From contig NZ_CP048411.1 of NCBI RefSeq assembly GCF_019355055.1, positions 1,054,001-1,118,000 on the forward strand: a stretch of 64,000 nucleotides of DNA. The letters run 5' to 3'. Below the pieces are notes generated by a model. It had not been told where the DNA came from. It did no database searches and saw nothing but the letters and a program-made list of their open reading frames with translations. Position 1 is the stretch's first letter. Every line of letters begins with the position of its first letter. The translations under genes and the position numbers were made by a program. Of the stretch, positions 35,508 through 47,831 are shown one piece after another. This stretch comes from Pseudomonas sp. MTM4 (GTDB taxonomy: Bacteria > Pseudomonadota > Gammaproteobacteria > Pseudomonadales > Pseudomonadaceae).

Positions 35508-36829
35508 GTCTTTCTCCGTTGCCGTGGGCTTTCGCGATCGAGCCGGGCCAGGTGTTCCAGCTTGTCGCGAATCTTGCTCTCCAACCCTCGTGGCACCGGA
35601 TGGTAGTACTGGCGCGGCTCCATGGCCTCGGGAAAATAATCCTCGCCGGCCGCGTAGGCGTCCGGCTCGTCATGGGCGTAGCGGTATTCGTTGCCGTAGC
35701 CCAGCTCCTTCATCAGGCGGGTCGGCGCGTTGCGCAGATGCAGCGGGACTTCCTGCGAGCCGCTTTCGGCGACGTCGCGCTTGGCCGCCTTGAAGGCCAC
35801 GTAGACCGCATTACTTTTCGGCGCGCAGGCGAGATAGACGATCGCCTGCGCCACCGCCAGCTCGCCCTCGGGGCTGCCCAAGCGCTCCTGGACGTCCCAG
35901 GCTGAAAGACACAGGCCGACCGCTCGCGGATCGGCGTTGCCGATTTCCTCGCTGGCCATGCGTACCACGCGCCGCGCGATATAGAGCGGATCGCAACCGC
36001 CGTCGAGCATCCGCGCGAACCAGTACAGCGCCGCGTCCGGGTTGGAGCCGCGTACCGACTTGTGCAATGCGGATATCTGGTCGTAAAAAGCTTCGCCGCC
36101 CTTGTCGAAACGACGGCGGCTGTCGCCCAGCAGATCTTGCAGCAACTCGACGCTGATCTCGCCGCCCTCTTCGGCCAGGTCCGAGGCGTTCTCCAGCAGG
36201 TTCAGCAATCGACGGCCATCGCCATCGGCCGCGGCCACCAGCATCTGGAAACTCTCTTCGGGCAGGCTCAGATGCAGGTCGCCCAGCCCTTTCGGCTCGC
36301 TCAGCGCGCGCTCGACCAGCTTGCGCAAGGCGGCTTCGTCGAGGCTTTTCAACACGTAAACCCGCGCGCGGGACAGCAAGGCATTGTTCAGTTCGAAGGA
36401 CGGGTTCTCGGTGGTCGCACCGATGAAAATCAGCGTGCCGTCCTCTACATAGGGCAGAAAAGCATCCTGCTGGGATTTGTTGAAGCGATGTACTTCATCG
36501 ACGAAGAGAATCGTGCGTCGACCATACTGGGCCGCCTGCTGTTTGGCGATCTCCACGGCCTGGCGGATCTCCTTCACCCCGGCCAGCACCGCCGAGACGG
36601 TTTCGAAATGGGCGTCGGATACCTTGGCCAGCAACTGCGCCAGCGTGGTCTTGCCCACGCCCGGCGGTCCCCAGAAGATCATCGAGTGCAGCGCGCCCTG
36701 CTCCAGTGCCTCGCGCAGCGGCTTACCGCGCGCCAGCAGGTGCTCCTGCCCGACGTATTCGTCGAGGCTGGCGGCACGCAAGCGTGCGGCTAACGGTTGG
36801 ACAACGGGGGCACGGCTGAACAGGTCCAT
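35504..36829 (-). CDS. rarA: Replication-associated recombination protein RarA (MgsA)
   Basis: A 441-residue AAA+ ATPase related to clamp-loader subunits. Walker [10 protein letters not shown] lies at 54-62, Walker [11 protein letters not shown] near 110-120 and sensor [14 protein letters not shown] near 135-148. The C-terminal tetramerisation region contains [26 protein letters not shown]. It acts at stalled replication forks. It lies 14 bases after lolA on the same strand and overlaps crcB. Confidence 0.95.
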   Translation of the reverse strand: MDLFSRAPVVQPLAARLRAASLDEYVGQEHLLARGKPLREALEQGALHSMIFWGPPGVGKTTLAQLLAKVSDAHFETVSAVLAGVKEIRQAVEIAKQQAAQYGRRTILFVDEVHRFNKSQQDAFLPYVEDGTLIFIGATTENPSFELNNALLSRARVYVLKSLDEAALRKLVERALSEPKGLGDLHLSLPEESFQMLVAAADGDGRRLLNLLENASDLAEEGGEISVELLQDLLGDSRRRFDKGGEAFYDQISALHKSVRGSNPDAALYWFARMLDGGCDPLYIARRVVRMASEEIGNADPRAVGLCLSAWDVQERLGSPEGELAVAQAIVYLACAPKSNAVYVAFKAAKRDVAESGSQEVPLHLRNAPTRLMKELGYGNEYRYAHDEPDAYAAGEDYFPEAMEPRQYYHPVPRGLESKIRDKLEHLARLDRESPRQRRKT

Positions 36830-36843
36830 CGAGGCTCTACGAC

Positions 36844-37470
36844 TTACTCGGAAATGACATCGGTTCCTTCGGGAATCTCGAAGGTGAACAGGTCCGCCTT
36901 GAGCGGCTCGTTCAGCTTGACGCCATGGAAGAGGATGTTGGTGCGCTGACCGACGCCGTCGACCATCTGCATGTCGTTGATCACGCCATTGCGAAAGGAC
37001 AGCCGAAGGCTATCGAACAGCGTGTCCTTGGCTTTCGGCTCGAGCGTGAAATCGACGACCTCGCCGGCTTCCTTGTGCGAGACCTGGAAGTTCTCGCTGA
37101 TGGCCGAAACGTCTCCGGACAGCAGCAGCGCCGGCGTATGGGTCAGGCGCTGATCCAGGGTCTGAATGGTGACCTGCTCCAGATCCGGGTCGTACAGCCA
37201 GACCTTCTTGCCATTTGAAACCAGCAGCTGCGCCATCGGCTCGTCGGTTTTCCAGCGGAACTGGCCCGGCCGTTTCAGCGCCATTTCGCCGGATGTTTCC
37301 TGCAGTTGGGCGCCGGTGCCATCGAGGGACAACTGCGAAAAGCGACCCGTCAGGGTCTCGGCCTTCTGCAGCAGGCCGGTGAGCCGCTGAACGGAGGCAG
37401 CCTGATCGGCCTGGGCTGGAACCAGAGCGAACAGCAGAGCGGAGGCGAACAGCAAACGAATCAATTGCAT
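36844..37470 (-). CDS. lolA: Periplasmic lipoprotein carrier LolA
   Basis: A 208-residue precursor with a signal peptide ending near residue 21 (VPAQA-D). The family blocks [30 protein letters not shown] and [15 protein letters not shown] are present. LolA ferries outer-membrane lipoproteins from LolCDE to LolB. It lies between ftsK (16 bases) and rarA (14 bases) in the same operon. Confidence 0.95.
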   Translation of the reverse strand: MQLIRLLFASALLFALVPAQADQAASVQRLTGLLQKAETLTGRFSQLSLDGTGAQLQETSGEMALKRPGQFRWKTDEPMAQLLVSNGKKVWLYDPDLEQVTIQTLDQRLTHTPALLLSGDVSAISENFQVSHKEAGEVVDFTLEPKAKDTLFDSLRLSFRNGVINDMQMVDGVGQRTNILFHGVKLNEPLKADLFTFEIPEGTDVISE

Positions 37471-37486
37471 AATTCCTCGGTGCGAC

Positions 37487-39889
37487 TCAGTCGCGCATAG
37501 GCGGCGGCGCGAGCACTTCGCGCGAGCCGTTGGTGTTCATGGAGGTCACGACGCCGGCCATCTCCATAGCTTCGATCATCCGGGCGGCGCGGTTGTAGCC
37601 GATTTTCAGCTTGCGCTGCACGGCGGAAATCGACGCGCGGCGGCTTTCGGTAACGAAGCGCACGGCCTCGTCGTACAGCGGATCTTCCTCGCTGCCTTCG
37701 CCACTGCCGCTCTCGCCACCGCCGTCGAAACCGCTACCGGACTCTTCGGCACCGACCAGAATCTCCTCGATGTAATCAGGCGCGCCACGCGCCTTCCAGG
37801 CTTCGACCACGCGATGCACTTCATCGTCGGACACGAAGGCACCATGTACGCGAATCGGCAGACCAGTGCCAGGCGGCAGATAGAGCATGTCACCATGGCC
37901 CAGCAGTTGCTCGGCGCCGCCCTGGTCTAGAATGGTCCGCGAGTCGATCTTGCTGGAGACCTGGAATGCCATACGGGTCGGGATGTTGGCCTTGATCAGA
38001 CCGGTGATCACGTCCACTGACGGCCGCTGGGTCGCGAGGATCAGGTGAATGCCTGCTGCCCGAGCCTTCTGCGCGATACGCGCGATCAGCTCTTCGACCT
38101 TCTTGCCAACGATCATCATCATGTCGGCGAATTCGTCGACAATCACCACGATGGTCGGCAATTTTTGCAGCAGTGGCGCTTCGTCTTCCATGCTCTCGCG
38201 GCGGTACAGCGGGTCGGTAAGCGGCGTGCCGGCCTCCTCCGCCTCCTTCACCTTGCGGTTGAAGCCCGCCAGGTTGCGCACGCCCATGGCCGCCATCAAT
38301 TTATAGCGGCGCTCCATCTCGGCAACGCTCCAGCGCAGCGCGTTGGCCGCTTCCTTCATGTCCGTCACCACCGGACACAGCAGGTGCGGAATACCTTCGT
38401 AGATGGACAATTCCAGCATCTTGGGATCGATCATGATCAGCCGCGCATCTTCCGGCCCGGACTTGAACAGGATCGACAGGATCATGGCGTTGACACCCAC
38501 CGATTTACCCGAACCGGTAGTGCCCGCAACCAGCAGGTGCGGCATCTTGGCCAGATCAGCGATCACCGGTTTGCCGCCGATGTCGTGGCCCAGCGCGATG
38601 GTCACTGGCGACTTGGCGTCGTCATAGGGTGCAGACGACAGCACTTCGGAGAAGCGCACGATTTGCCGGTCCTCGTTGGGAATCTCGATGCCAACGGTGG
38701 TCTTGCCCGGAATCACCTCGACCACGCGGACACTGATCACCGCCAGCGAGCGCGCCAGATCCTTGGCCAGATTGGAAATGCGGCTGACCTTGACCCCGGC
38801 GGCCGGCTGGATCTCGAAGCGGGTAATCACCGGGCCCGGATGCACGGACTCGACGATCACCTCGACGCCGAACTCCTTCAGTTTGATCTCCAGCAGCCGG
38901 GACATGGCTTCCAGAGATTCGGGGGAATACTGCTTCTGCTGCTTCTCGGCGGCATCGAGCAGGGAAATCGGCGGCAGACTGCCTTCGATCAAGGGGTCGA
39001 CGAACAGATTGGCCTGTTTTTCCTTCAGCACACGCTTGCTTTGCTCCACCGGCTTCGGCGGAACGGCCGGCGGAATCACCGGAGCCGGACGCTTGTCCCG
39101 CTCGCTCATGTGCTTGCTCAGCGACTCTTCACGCTCGAGCAAACGCTCCTTCACCTTTGCGCGCTCACGATGGTCGGGTAGCGAACCAGCCACGTCGTTT
39201 ACCAGCTCATCGGCTTCACGCAGCTGCGCAACGATGTGCTTGCGCTCATTGCGCGCAGACCACCAACGGCTGAAAAGGCTCTGAATCAGCTCGACCAGAT
39301 CGAGCGTGATCTTGCCGGTCAGGTCCATCACCTTGAACCAGGATAGATCGGTGAACACCGTGAGACCGAACAGGAAGAAAGCCAGTAGCAACAACGTACT
39401 GCCCTGAACGTTAAGCGCGGCCTCGGCTAGCTGACCGAGGCTCTCGCCTAATGCACCACCTGCCGAAGCAGGAAGACTGTTGGCGAACTGGAAATGGATG
39501 TAAGCCAGCGCAGAGCCAGACAAAATCAGAAAGACGAGTCCGATCAACCGCCACGAAAACAGCCAGCCGTTCCACGTCCAAGGCTGATGACGCGCACGAA
39601 ATACCTGCCAGGTCTTGACGCCCAGCAACAAGGGAAACAGGAACGCGAAATAGCCAAGCGCCATGAACAGTACGTCGGCGAACCAGGCCCCAGCACGGCC
39701 GGCTGCGTTCTGAACTTGTTCGACATTGCTGGTGTGCGTCCAGCCGGGATCGGACGGATCGTAGGTCAGCAGAGCCATCCACAAATAGGCACACAAAGCG
39801 CCGAGCGCGATCAACGCGCCCTCTTTGAGACGGTAATGCAATTGCTGTCGCCAGACGGAAGCCGGCGCGGTAGAGGAGGTATTCTTCAA
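37487..39889 (-). CDS. ftsK: DNA translocase FtsK
   Basis: An 800-residue protein. Four membrane helices lie near 23-44, 70-92, 113-131 and 163-180. A short charged linker (about 210-310) is followed by the motor. Walker A is GTTGSGKS at 456-463, and Walker B lies in [13 protein letters not shown]. The C-terminal gamma winged helix (about 735-795), with the block [21 protein letters not shown], reads KOPS sites. FtsK pumps chromosome DNA through the division septum and activates XerCD. The linker is short compared with E. coli, as in other Pseudomonas. It starts the minus-strand operon and is divergent from trxB. Confidence 0.97.
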   Translation of the reverse strand: MKNTSSTAPASVWRQQLHYRLKEGALIALGALCAYLWMALLTYDPSDPGWTHTSNVEQVQNAAGRAGAWFADVLFMALGYFAFLFPLLLGVKTWQVFRARHQPWTWNGWLFSWRLIGLVFLILSGSALAYIHFQFANSLPASAGGALGESLGQLAEAALNVQGSTLLLLAFFLFGLTVFTDLSWFKVMDLTGKITLDLVELIQSLFSRWWSARNERKHIVAQLREADELVNDVAGSLPDHRERAKVKERLLEREESLSKHMSERDKRPAPVIPPAVPPKPVEQSKRVLKEKQANLFVDPLIEGSLPPISLLDAAEKQQKQYSPESLEAMSRLLEIKLKEFGVEVIVESVHPGPVITRFEIQPAAGVKVSRISNLAKDLARSLAVISVRVVEVIPGKTTVGIEIPNEDRQIVRFSEVLSSAPYDDAKSPVTIALGHDIGGKPVIADLAKMPHLLVAGTTGSGKSVGVNAMILSILFKSGPEDARLIMIDPKMLELSIYEGIPHLLCPVVTDMKEAANALRWSVAEMERRYKLMAAMGVRNLAGFNRKVKEAEEAGTPLTDPLYRRESMEDEAPLLQKLPTIVVIVDEFADMMMIVGKKVEELIARIAQKARAAGIHLILATQRPSVDVITGLIKANIPTRMAFQVSSKIDSRTILDQGGAEQLLGHGDMLYLPPGTGLPIRVHGAFVSDDEVHRVVEAWKARGAPDYIEEILVGAEESGSGFDGGGESGSGEGSEEDPLYDEAVRFVTESRRASISAVQRKLKIGYNRAARMIEAMEMAGVVTSMNTNGSREVLAPPPMRD

Positions 39890-40092
39890 AACGCTTTATT
39901 TCCTGCGCCTGCGGCGCGCTCTATGAACCGTGGTCAGCCTGAACCCCGACATTGTACGGCTTTGTCGATTCGATGGCATTCCGGTTCCGTGCCGCTTGGG
40001 CTTTTCTCGATGCTTCGGTGTAGCATAAACGCCCAGCTTTTCAGCGCGGCTCGACTGGAGCACGCTTCTCTATTTGCGACAAAGGCTTATGA

Positions 40093-41049
<957 letters not shown>

Positions 41050-41100
41050 CCACAGCCGGGCGGATAGTATGCGTATCCGCCCCTTCGTGACGCACCGATA

Positions 41101-41781
41101 ATGCTGACCTGGCTGCAGCGCGACGACTTGTCGTTCCCCCCGCTAGAAAAGGCCTTGCGCGAACCCAACGGACTGCTCGCCGCTGGAGGCGATCTGTCTC
41201 CGGAGCGCTTGCTGGCCGCCTACCGGCATGGTTGCTTTCCCTGGTATCAGGACGGGCAGCCAATGCTCTGGTGGTCACCCGACCCGCGCACGGTTCTTTA
41301 TCCGGAGGAACTGCATCTCTCGCGTAGCCTGCGCAAGAAATTACGCCAGGGTCCATTCAGTGTCACCTTCGACCGTGCATTTCGAGAAGTAATCGAAGGC
41401 TGCGCCGCGCCGCGCAGCTACGCCGACGGCACGTGGATCACGACAACGATGCAGAACGCCTATGTGAGGCTGCATCAACTCGGCATCGCACATTCGGTTG
41501 AAGTCTGGCAGGACCAACAATTAGTCGGCGGGCTCTATGGCCTCGCCATGGGTCGACTATTCTTCGGCGAATCGATGTTCAGTCGGGCAACCGATGCGTC
41601 CAAAATTGGGTTCGTGACATTAGTGGAACGCCTCCAAGATTGGGGATTCAAAATGATTGACTGCCAGATGCCGACGCAACACCTGGCCAGTTTCGGCGCG
41701 CGCTCCATATCCCGCGAGGCCTTCGCCGAGACGCTTACCAAGTACCTGGACGAACCTAGCTCAGCCCGATGGGAGCCCTAG
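41101..41781 (+). CDS. aat: Leucyl/phenylalanyl-tRNA--protein transferase
   Basis: A 226-residue enzyme with the family blocks [52 protein letters not shown] and [11 protein letters not shown], only parts of which are needed for recognition. It adds Leu or Phe to proteins with N-terminal Lys or Arg, making them ClpS substrates. It lies directly before bpt and the clpS/clpA genes, which supports a local N-degron group. The ribosome site is weak. Confidence 0.96.
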   Translation: MLTWLQRDDLSFPPLEKALREPNGLLAAGGDLSPERLLAAYRHGCFPWYQDGQPMLWWSPDPRTVLYPEELHLSRSLRKKLRQGPFSVTFDRAFREVIEGCAAPRSYADGTWITTTMQNAYVRLHQLGIAHSVEVWQDQQLVGGLYGLAMGRLFFGESMFSRATDASKIGFVTLVERLQDWGFKMIDCQMPTQHLASFGARSISREAFAETLTKYLDEPSSARWEP

Positions 41782-41833
41782 TCGACTAAGCCAAGCTGAC
41801 CTACACTGAGTTCAAGATTTTCGAGAGCTGACC

Positions 41834-42541
41834 ATGACTTCACTGGCTCGTCTCAAGTTCTACGCAACCCAGCCTCACGCGTGCAGTTACCTGCCCGACG
41901 AGCAGGCCACGACGCTCTTCCTCGACCCCAGCCAGCCGATGGACGTACAGGTGTACGCAGAACTGTCCGAAATGGGCTTCCGCCGCAGCGGCGATCATCT
42001 CTACCGTCCACACTGCCAACGCTGCACCGCCTGCATCCCCGCACGGATACCTGCCGATGGGCTGCAACTCAATCGTCAGCAGAAAAGAATTCTTAAACGC
42101 AACGCTGACTTGTCCGTGACGGATGTTCGCCCCTCGTTCACCGAAGAATATTATTCGCTTTATGCAAGTTATATCGAGCAGCGCCATGCTGACGGCGATA
42201 TGTACCCGCCAAGCAGGGACCAGTTCCATACCTTCCTGGTCCGCGACCTCCCCTTCTCCCGCTTTTATGAATTCCGCCTGGAAGGCCGCCTGCTGGCGCT
42301 GGCAGTGACCGATGTGCTGCCCAATGGCCTCTCTGCGGTTTACACCTTCTACGACCCCAACGAGGAGCGCCGCAGTCTGGGACGCTTCGCTATTCTCTGG
42401 CAGGTCCACGAGGCAGCTCGTCTAGGCTTGAAGGCTATTTATTTGGGCTATTGGATCAAGAACTGCCGCAAGATGAATTACAAAACCGAGTACCGTCCAA
42501 TCGAACTCCTGGTCAATCAGCGCTGGATTACTCTGAGCTGA
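41834..42541 (+). CDS. bpt: Aspartate/glutamate leucyltransferase (arginyltransferase-like)
   Basis: A 235-residue protein of the Ate1-like bacterial family. The N-terminal cysteine motif [14 protein letters not shown] and the C-terminal domain block [19 protein letters not shown] are present, as is [21 protein letters not shown]. In bacteria this enzyme (Bpt) moves leucine to proteins with N-terminal Asp or Glu. It is often annotated ate. It lies 52 bases after aat. Confidence 0.93.
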   Translation: MTSLARLKFYATQPHACSYLPDEQATTLFLDPSQPMDVQVYAELSEMGFRRSGDHLYRPHCQRCTACIPARIPADGLQLNRQQKRILKRNADLSVTDVRPSFTEEYYSLYASYIEQRHADGDMYPPSRDQFHTFLVRDLPFSRFYEFRLEGRLLALAVTDVLPNGLSAVYTFYDPNEERRSLGRFAILWQVHEAARLGLKAIYLGYWIKNCRKMNYKTEYRPIELLVNQRWITLS

Positions 42542-42639
42542 ACCCTTGGCTCTCGGAGCCCTTTCAGGCACAATGCTTGCCGCTTTTACCCGCGCATGCT
42601 TGCGCCGGGTCAATCATTGGACACCGAGGGCTTTACTGA

Positions 42640-42858
42640 ATGTCGAAAGAAGACAGCTTCGAAATGGAAGGTACTGTCGTCGACACCCTGCCCAACACCA
42701 TGTTTCGTGTGGAGTTGGAAAATGGGCACGTCGTTACTGCGCATATTTCTGGAAAGATGCGCAAGAACTACATCCGGATTCTTACCGGTGACAAGGTTCG
42801 CGTAGAACTAACACCGTACGATTTGAGCAAAGGTCGCATCACCTACCGCGCCCGTTAA
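42640..42858 (+). CDS. infA: Translation initiation factor IF-1
   Basis: A 72-residue S1-fold protein, starting [20 protein letters not shown] and ending GRITYRAR, of full normal length. It binds the ribosomal A site during initiation. It sits between bpt and the convergent clpA, as in many gammaproteobacteria, and is followed by a strong terminator. Confidence 0.98.
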
Positions 42859-42876
42859 CGGTACGCGAGAAAGAAT

Positions 42877-42899
42877 GCCCGGTTATGCCGGGCTTTTTT
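42877..42899 (+). terminator. Terminator of infA
   Basis: The stem GCCCGG/CCGGGC with loop TTATG is followed by six T residues, 18 bases after the infA stop. Confidence 0.9.
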
Positions 42900-42972
42900 G
42901 TTTGTGCCCGCCACAACCGATCACCAGTCCTCACAGGCCCGCCCGCCTTCTGCATTTCGCCGGATGATCCAA

Positions 42973-43005
42973 ACAGAAACGCCCGGCAATGCCGGGCGTT
43001 TCTGT
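42973..43005. terminator. Bidirectional terminator between infA and clpA
   Basis: A 15-bp perfect stem ACAGAAACGCCCGGC/GCCGGGCGTTTCTGT with loop AAT, 23 bases past the clpA stop. It serves mainly clpA on the minus strand and backs up the infA terminator. Confidence 0.85.
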
Positions 43006-43028
43006 CAGCGCTGCGATACCAGTATGCG

Positions 43029-45308
43029 TTAAGCCAATTCAGCCGAGGTTTCAAACTCGAAGAATGGCTCGCCATCGCGAATATCGATGTGCACTACACC
43101 ACCGTGCTCCGCCAACTCACCGAAAAGGATTTCCTCGGCCAACGGCCGCTTGATCTTATCCTGAATTAGACGAGCCATCGGCCGCGCGCCCATTTGGACG
43201 TCGTAACCACGCTCGGCCAACCAACCACGCGCTGCGTCGGACACCTCAAGCGTGACGTGCTTGTCCTCGAGCTGCGTCTGCAGTTCGATGAGGAACTTGT
43301 CAACGATGCTCTTGATGACTTCGTGACTCAAGCGGCCGAACTGGATAATGGTGTCCAGGCGGTTGCGGAACTCCGGCGTAAAGCTCTTCTTGATCACCTC
43401 CATCGCATCGGATGCGTGATCCTGATGAGTGAAACCAATCGAAGCGCGTGCTGCCGTTTCCGCACCAGCATTGGTGGTCATGATCAGAATGACGTTGCGG
43501 AAATCGGCTTTGCGGCCGTTGTTATCCGTCAGCGTCCCGTGATCCATCACCTGCAGCAGCAGATTGAATACCTCTGGATGGGCCTTCTCTATCTCATCAA
43601 GGAGGAGCACGCAGTGCGGTTGCTTGGTGATAGCCTCGGTCAACAGCCCACCCTGATCGAAACCGACGTAGCCGGGCGGAGCACCGATCAGCCGCGACAC
43701 GGTATGACGCTCCATGTATTCGGACATGTCGAAGCGCACCAATTCGATACCCAACGCCCGCGCCAGCTGCCGCGCCGCCTCCGTCTTGCCGACGCCGGTA
43801 GGGCCAGCGAACAGGAATGAGCCCACAGGCTTGTCAGGCGCTTTCAGCCCGGCACGCGACAGCTTGATGGCCGTGGCGAGCGAATCGATCGCATCGTCCT
43901 GACCGAAAACGGTCAGCTTCAGATCACGCTCCAGATTGCGCAATAGCTCTTTGTCAGACGTACTGACATGCTTGGGTGGAATCCGCGCGATCTTGGCAAC
44001 GATATCTTCAACCTGCTCCACATCGATTCGAGCGACGCGCTTATCTTCCGGCTGTAGGCGCTGGAATGCTCCCGCCTCGTCGATCACATCGATCGCCTTG
44101 TCCGGCATATGCCGATCGTTGATATAGCGCGAAGCCAGTTCTGCAGCAGCCCGGAGCGATTCATCGCTGTACTCGATGCTGTGATGCTGCTCGAAACGCC
44201 CCTTCAAGCCACGCAGGATGCCGATGGTGTCCTCGACGGACGGCTCAGACACATCGACCTTCTGGAAGCGTCGAGCCAGAGCACGATCCTTTTCGAAGAT
44301 GCCGCGGAACTCCTGAAACGTGGTCGACCCGATACAGCGAATCTCTCCGGACGAAAGCAGCGGCTTGAGCAAATTGGAGGCATCCATCACACCACCCGAA
44401 GCCGCGCCAGCTCCGATGATCGTGTGAATCTCATCAATAAACAGAACGGCTTGGGGACGCTTGCGCAGCTCATTCAGGAGCGCCTTGAAGCGCTTCTCGA
44501 AATCGCCCCGGTATTTGGTACCGGCCAGTAAGGCACCGAGATCCAGAGAGTAAACAACGCTGTTGGCAAGCAGCTCCGGCACTTGGTTGTCTACGATGCG
44601 TTTTGCCAAGCCCTCGGCAATCGCAGTCTTACCGACGCCAGCCTCGCCAACCAACAAGGGATTGTTCTTGCGACGACGCGCCAGGATCTGCGCGACTCGC
44701 TCGACTTCATGCTCTCGGCCAACGAGTGGATCTATACGGCCTTGGCGAGCCAGCTCGTTGAGATTGCTGGCATAGGCATCGAGCGGGTTGCCCGAAGTGG
44801 CGGACTCTCCACCCTCCTCATCCTGCATTTCCGAATCGCCGTCAGGATTGCCGTTATCACCCGGCACCTTGGAAATGCCGTGAGCAATGTAATTGACGAC
44901 GTCGATACGAGCGACGTTCTGCTGTTTTAGCAAGAACACCGCTTGGCTTTCCTGTTCGCTGAAGATCGCAACCAGCACATTCGCACCAGTGACTTCGCGC
45001 TTGCCAGAACTCTGTACATGGAAAACCGCCCGCTGAAGCACTCGCTGGAAACCCAAGGTTGGCTGGGTTTCGCGTTCTTCGTCATGCTGGGGAATCAGCG
45101 GCGTGGTGGAATCGATGAATTCCTGTAGGTCATGGCGCAATTTATCGAGGCTGGCCCCGCAAGCGCGCAACACCGTTGCGGCCGCTTCGTTATCCAGCAG
45201 AGCTAACAGAAGATGCTCGACCGTCATGAACTCATGACGCTTGGTACGAGCCTCCTTGAAAGCCAGATTCAGAGTGACTTCGAGCTCACGGTTCAACATA
45301 GCTTTCAC
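43029..45308 (-). CDS. clpA: ClpA, ATPase subunit of the ClpAP protease
   Basis: A 759-residue AAA+ unfoldase. The N-terminal Clp repeat domain (about 1-145) docks ClpS. The first ATPase module has Walker [10 protein letters not shown] (near 215) and the second GPTGVGKTE (near 495). ClpP-docking is expected from the IGL-type loop (ASIGFTHQD region). With ClpP it degrades N-degron substrates. It lies 20 bases downstream of clpS in the same operon. Confidence 0.97.
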   Translation of the reverse strand: MKAMLNRELEVTLNLAFKEARTKRHEFMTVEHLLLALLDNEAAATVLRACGASLDKLRHDLQEFIDSTTPLIPQHDEERETQPTLGFQRVLQRAVFHVQSSGKREVTGANVLVAIFSEQESQAVFLLKQQNVARIDVVNYIAHGISKVPGDNGNPDGDSEMQDEEGGESATSGNPLDAYASNLNELARQGRIDPLVGREHEVERVAQILARRRKNNPLLVGEAGVGKTAIAEGLAKRIVDNQVPELLANSVVYSLDLGALLAGTKYRGDFEKRFKALLNELRKRPQAVLFIDEIHTIIGAGAASGGVMDASNLLKPLLSSGEIRCIGSTTFQEFRGIFEKDRALARRFQKVDVSEPSVEDTIGILRGLKGRFEQHHSIEYSDESLRAAAELASRYINDRHMPDKAIDVIDEAGAFQRLQPEDKRVARIDVEQVEDIVAKIARIPPKHVSTSDKELLRNLERDLKLTVFGQDDAIDSLATAIKLSRAGLKAPDKPVGSFLFAGPTGVGKTEAARQLARALGIELVRFDMSEYMERHTVSRLIGAPPGYVGFDQGGLLTEAITKQPHCVLLLDEIEKAHPEVFNLLLQVMDHGTLTDNNGRKADFRNVILIMTTNAGAETAARASIGFTHQDHASDAMEVIKKSFTPEFRNRLDTIIQFGRLSHEVIKSIVDKFLIELQTQLEDKHVTLEVSDAARGWLAERGYDVQMGARPMARLIQDKIKRPLAEEILFGELAEHGGVVHIDIRDGEPFFEFETSAELA

Positions 45309-45328
45309 CTCTTACCCAGCAGTCGGGT

Positions 45329-45691
45329 TTAACCGTCCTTCTCGATCTCACAAAGCAACGGGTGCTGGCACTCCCTTGCATATTGATTGACCTGCATCGC
45401 TTTGGTTTCTGCGACGTCTCGCGTGTAAACACCACAGACGGCTCGTCCTTCGGTATGAACCGCCAGCATGATTCTGGTGGCGACCTCCCGATTGTGATTG
45501 AAAATTCCTTCGAGCACCTCCACGACGAAATCCATCGGCGTGTAGTCGTCATTAAACATGACAACTTTGAACATCGGTGGTGCCTTCAGTTGCGGCTTGG
45601 CTTCTTCGACCGCCAAGCCGGAAGAGTCGTCATCCAACGGTTTTGGACGATCCTGATTGAATATTAGTTGAAATGTTGGAGATGCACGCAT
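45329..45691 (-). CDS. clpS: ClpS, N-degron adaptor
   Basis: A 120-residue adaptor. The core contains [19 protein letters not shown] and [21 protein letters not shown], which form the pocket for N-terminal Leu, Phe, Trp and Tyr. A flexible acidic N-terminal arm of about 35 residues precedes it. It delivers substrates to ClpA, encoded 20 bases downstream. Confidence 0.96.
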   Translation of the reverse strand: MRASPTFQLIFNQDRPKPLDDDSSGLAVEEAKPQLKAPPMFKVVMFNDDYTPMDFVVEVLEGIFNHNREVATRIMLAVHTEGRAVCGVYTRDVAETKAMQVNQYARECQHPLLCEIEKDG

Positions 45692-45905
45692 GCGTATGAC
45701 AGTTCTAAATCGGGGCGCCGAGGCCGGGTAAGTGGAAAGGCTTCACAGCCACCTGACGAGTCGCCTTGACTATCGGCAAAACGATGATACAAACAGTAAT
45801 GTGCCACAACGGCAACGGGCTGCGCGTATGGGCCAAGTGCTGCATCAGCGCGGAATGAAATGGATGTTACTCCAGTGATGGACTCCTTTGCAGAGGGATA
45901 ACAGC

Positions 45906-46163
45906 ATGCTAAGCGGTAAGGTCAAGTGGTTCAACAACGCCAAAGGCTATGGATTCATCGTAGCAGACGGCGGCGATGAGGACCTGTTCGCCCACTACTC
46001 GGCCATCCAAATGGAAGGGTACAGAACTCTAAAAGCTGGGCAAGCGGTCATGTTCGATATTCTGCAAGGTCCCAAGGGCCTGCATGCAACCAACATCAGG
46101 TCGCTGCAGACCACTGTGGATGTAGCGGCACCTGTTTTACAGAGCGCAACCGTAGACGCCTGA
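45906..46163 (+). CDS. cspD: Cold-shock-domain protein CspD
   Basis: An 85-residue protein. The ATG at 45906 follows AGAGGGAT and matches the usual start MLSGKVKWFNNAKGYGFI. The RNA/DNA-binding motifs KGYGFI and DLFAHYSAI are present. CspD is the stationary-phase member that inhibits replication in E. coli. It is divergent from clpS, as in E. coli and Pseudomonas. The tail after residue 70 is specific to CspD. Confidence 0.93.
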   Translation: MLSGKVKWFNNAKGYGFIVADGGDEDLFAHYSAIQMEGYRTLKAGQAVMFDILQGPKGLHATNIRSLQTTVDVAAPVLQSATVDA

Positions 46164-46172
46164 TCCCAGGCA

Positions 46173-46205
46173 ACAAAAAGGCCGATCTGTGATCGGCCTT
46201 TTTGT
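46173..46205. terminator. Bidirectional terminator between cspD and icd
   Basis: A 15-bp perfect stem ACAAAAAGGCCGATC/GATCGGCCTTTTTGT with loop TGT. T-rich tails exist on both strands, serving the convergent genes. Confidence 0.92.
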
Positions 46206-46218
46206 GTCGCTTGCGCAG

Positions 46219-47475
46219 TTACATATGCGAGATCATGGCATCGCCAAATTCCGAGCAGGACATCAGTTTCGCGCCGTCCATCAGACGCTCGAAGTCATAG
46301 GTCACCGTCTTCGCAGCGATCGCGCGCTCGGTCGATTTGATGATCAAATCTGCCGCTTCCACCCAACCCATGTGGCGCAGCATCATCTCGGCGGAGAGAA
46401 TCAGTGAGCCGGGGTTGACCTTATCCTGACCAGCATACTTCGGTGCGGTGCCGTGGGTCGCTTCGAACATGGCGACGGTGTCGGATAGGTTAGCGCCCGG
46501 GGCGATACCGATACCGCCTACTTCCGCCGCCAGCGCGTCTGACAGATAGTCGCCATTGAGGTTAAGCGTGGCGATGACATCGTACTCGGCCGGACGCAGC
46601 AGAATCTGTTGAAGCATGGCGTCGGCAATGGCGTCCTTGACGACGATGTTCTTGCCAGTGGTCGGGTTCTTGAATTGCATCCAGGGCCCACCATCCAGCA
46701 ACTCGGCACCGAATTCATCGCGCGCGACTTCGTAGCCCCACTCTTTGAAGGCACCTTCGGTGAACTTCATGATGTTGCCTTTATGCACGAAGGTTACCGA
46801 ACTGCGATCATTGTCTACCGCGTATTGCAGCGCCTTGCGCACCAGTCGCTTGGTGCCTTCCAGCGAAACCGGTTTGATGCCGATGCCGCAGTTTTCGGTG
46901 AAGCGAATCTTCTTGACGCCCATTTCCTCAGTGAGGAACTTGATGACCTTCTCCGCCTCCGCAGAGCCCGCCTTCCACTCGACACCGGCGTAGATGTCCT
47001 CGGAGTTCTCGCGAAAGATGACCATGTCGACATCGGCCGGCTTCTTGACCGGGCTCGGTACTCCGGTAAACCAGCGAACCGGACGCTGGCAAACGTACAG
47101 ATCCAACTCCTGGCGCAGCGCGACGTTGAGAGAACGGATACCACCACCAACCGGCGTGGTCAGCGGTCCCTTGATGGACACCACGTAGTCGCGAACGACC
47201 TCTAGCGTCTCCTTCGGCAGCCAGGTGTCCTGGTCGTAGACCTGAGTCGCTTTTTCGCCAGCATAGATTTCCATCCAAGCGATCTTGCGCTTGCCGCCAT
47301 AGGCTTTCTCTACAGCCGCGTCGACCACCTTGATCATCACCGGACTGATATCAACGCCAATCCCGTCACCCTCGATATAGGGAATGATCGGATTGTCGGG
47401 AACGTTCAGGGTGTTATCGGCATTGACGGTGATTTTGTCACCGTTGGCAGGCACCTGGATCTTTTGGTATCCCAT
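46219..47475 (-). CDS. icd: NADP-dependent isocitrate dehydrogenase, homodimeric type
   Basis: A 418-residue enzyme of the E. coli Icd type. The substrate and phospho-control serine region [14 protein letters not shown] is intact. The C-terminal cofactor block [19 protein letters not shown] is present. It converts isocitrate to 2-oxoglutarate in the TCA cycle. It is divergent from idh, which encodes an unrelated monomeric enzyme for the same reaction. The aceK kinase that controls Icd in E. coli is not in this window. Confidence 0.97.
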   Translation of the reverse strand: MGYQKIQVPANGDKITVNADNTLNVPDNPIIPYIEGDGIGVDISPVMIKVVDAAVEKAYGGKRKIAWMEIYAGEKATQVYDQDTWLPKETLEVVRDYVVSIKGPLTTPVGGGIRSLNVALRQELDLYVCQRPVRWFTGVPSPVKKPADVDMVIFRENSEDIYAGVEWKAGSAEAEKVIKFLTEEMGVKKIRFTENCGIGIKPVSLEGTKRLVRKALQYAVDNDRSSVTFVHKGNIMKFTEGAFKEWGYEVARDEFGAELLDGGPWMQFKNPTTGKNIVVKDAIADAMLQQILLRPAEYDVIATLNLNGDYLSDALAAEVGGIGIAPGANLSDTVAMFEATHGTAPKYAGQDKVNPGSLILSAEMMLRHMGWVEAADLIIKSTERAIAAKTVTYDFERLMDGAKLMSCSEFGDAMISHM

Positions 47476-47831
47476 GCTGGACTCCGTTTTTGTGGTTAAA
47501 CATTAAACAGCGGTCATCTCCGAAGAGTAACCCAGTTGAATCAGCCGAAACCATATTGTTCATTGGTCTATGGCCACGGGCATTTTTTGACAACGAGCCG
47601 CGGTGATATACTGCTTAGGTGACTAACGAGTCATGAGGAGCCAACGAGACCCTTGGCCCTGTACCGCCAGGCTGCTAACCGCAGCCGGACGGATCGAACA
47701 CTCAACACTCTAGTGGTGCTGCATCCAACATCATCGCGGCGAATCTCGATGCTGGCTCAATGAACGTAGCCAGGCCGCCTACCTGCGTTTCGAGATTCTG
47801 TGCACGCTCAGCAAGAGAGAGTTAACTCTAC
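47476..47831. promoter_or_regulatory. Divergent icd/idh control region
   Basis: 356 bases between two divergent isocitrate dehydrogenase genes. TTGACA (47587-47592) and TATACT (47607-47612) point to a possible idh promoter, but the 14-base spacer is short, so this is tentative. If it is real, idh would have a leader of about 200 bases. The leader contains no long frame. Confidence 0.4.

Noticed and set aside
38045..39181. 378-codon plus-strand frame opposite ftsK
   Set aside because: Histidine- and arginine-rich shadow. FtsK motor motifs are on the other strand.
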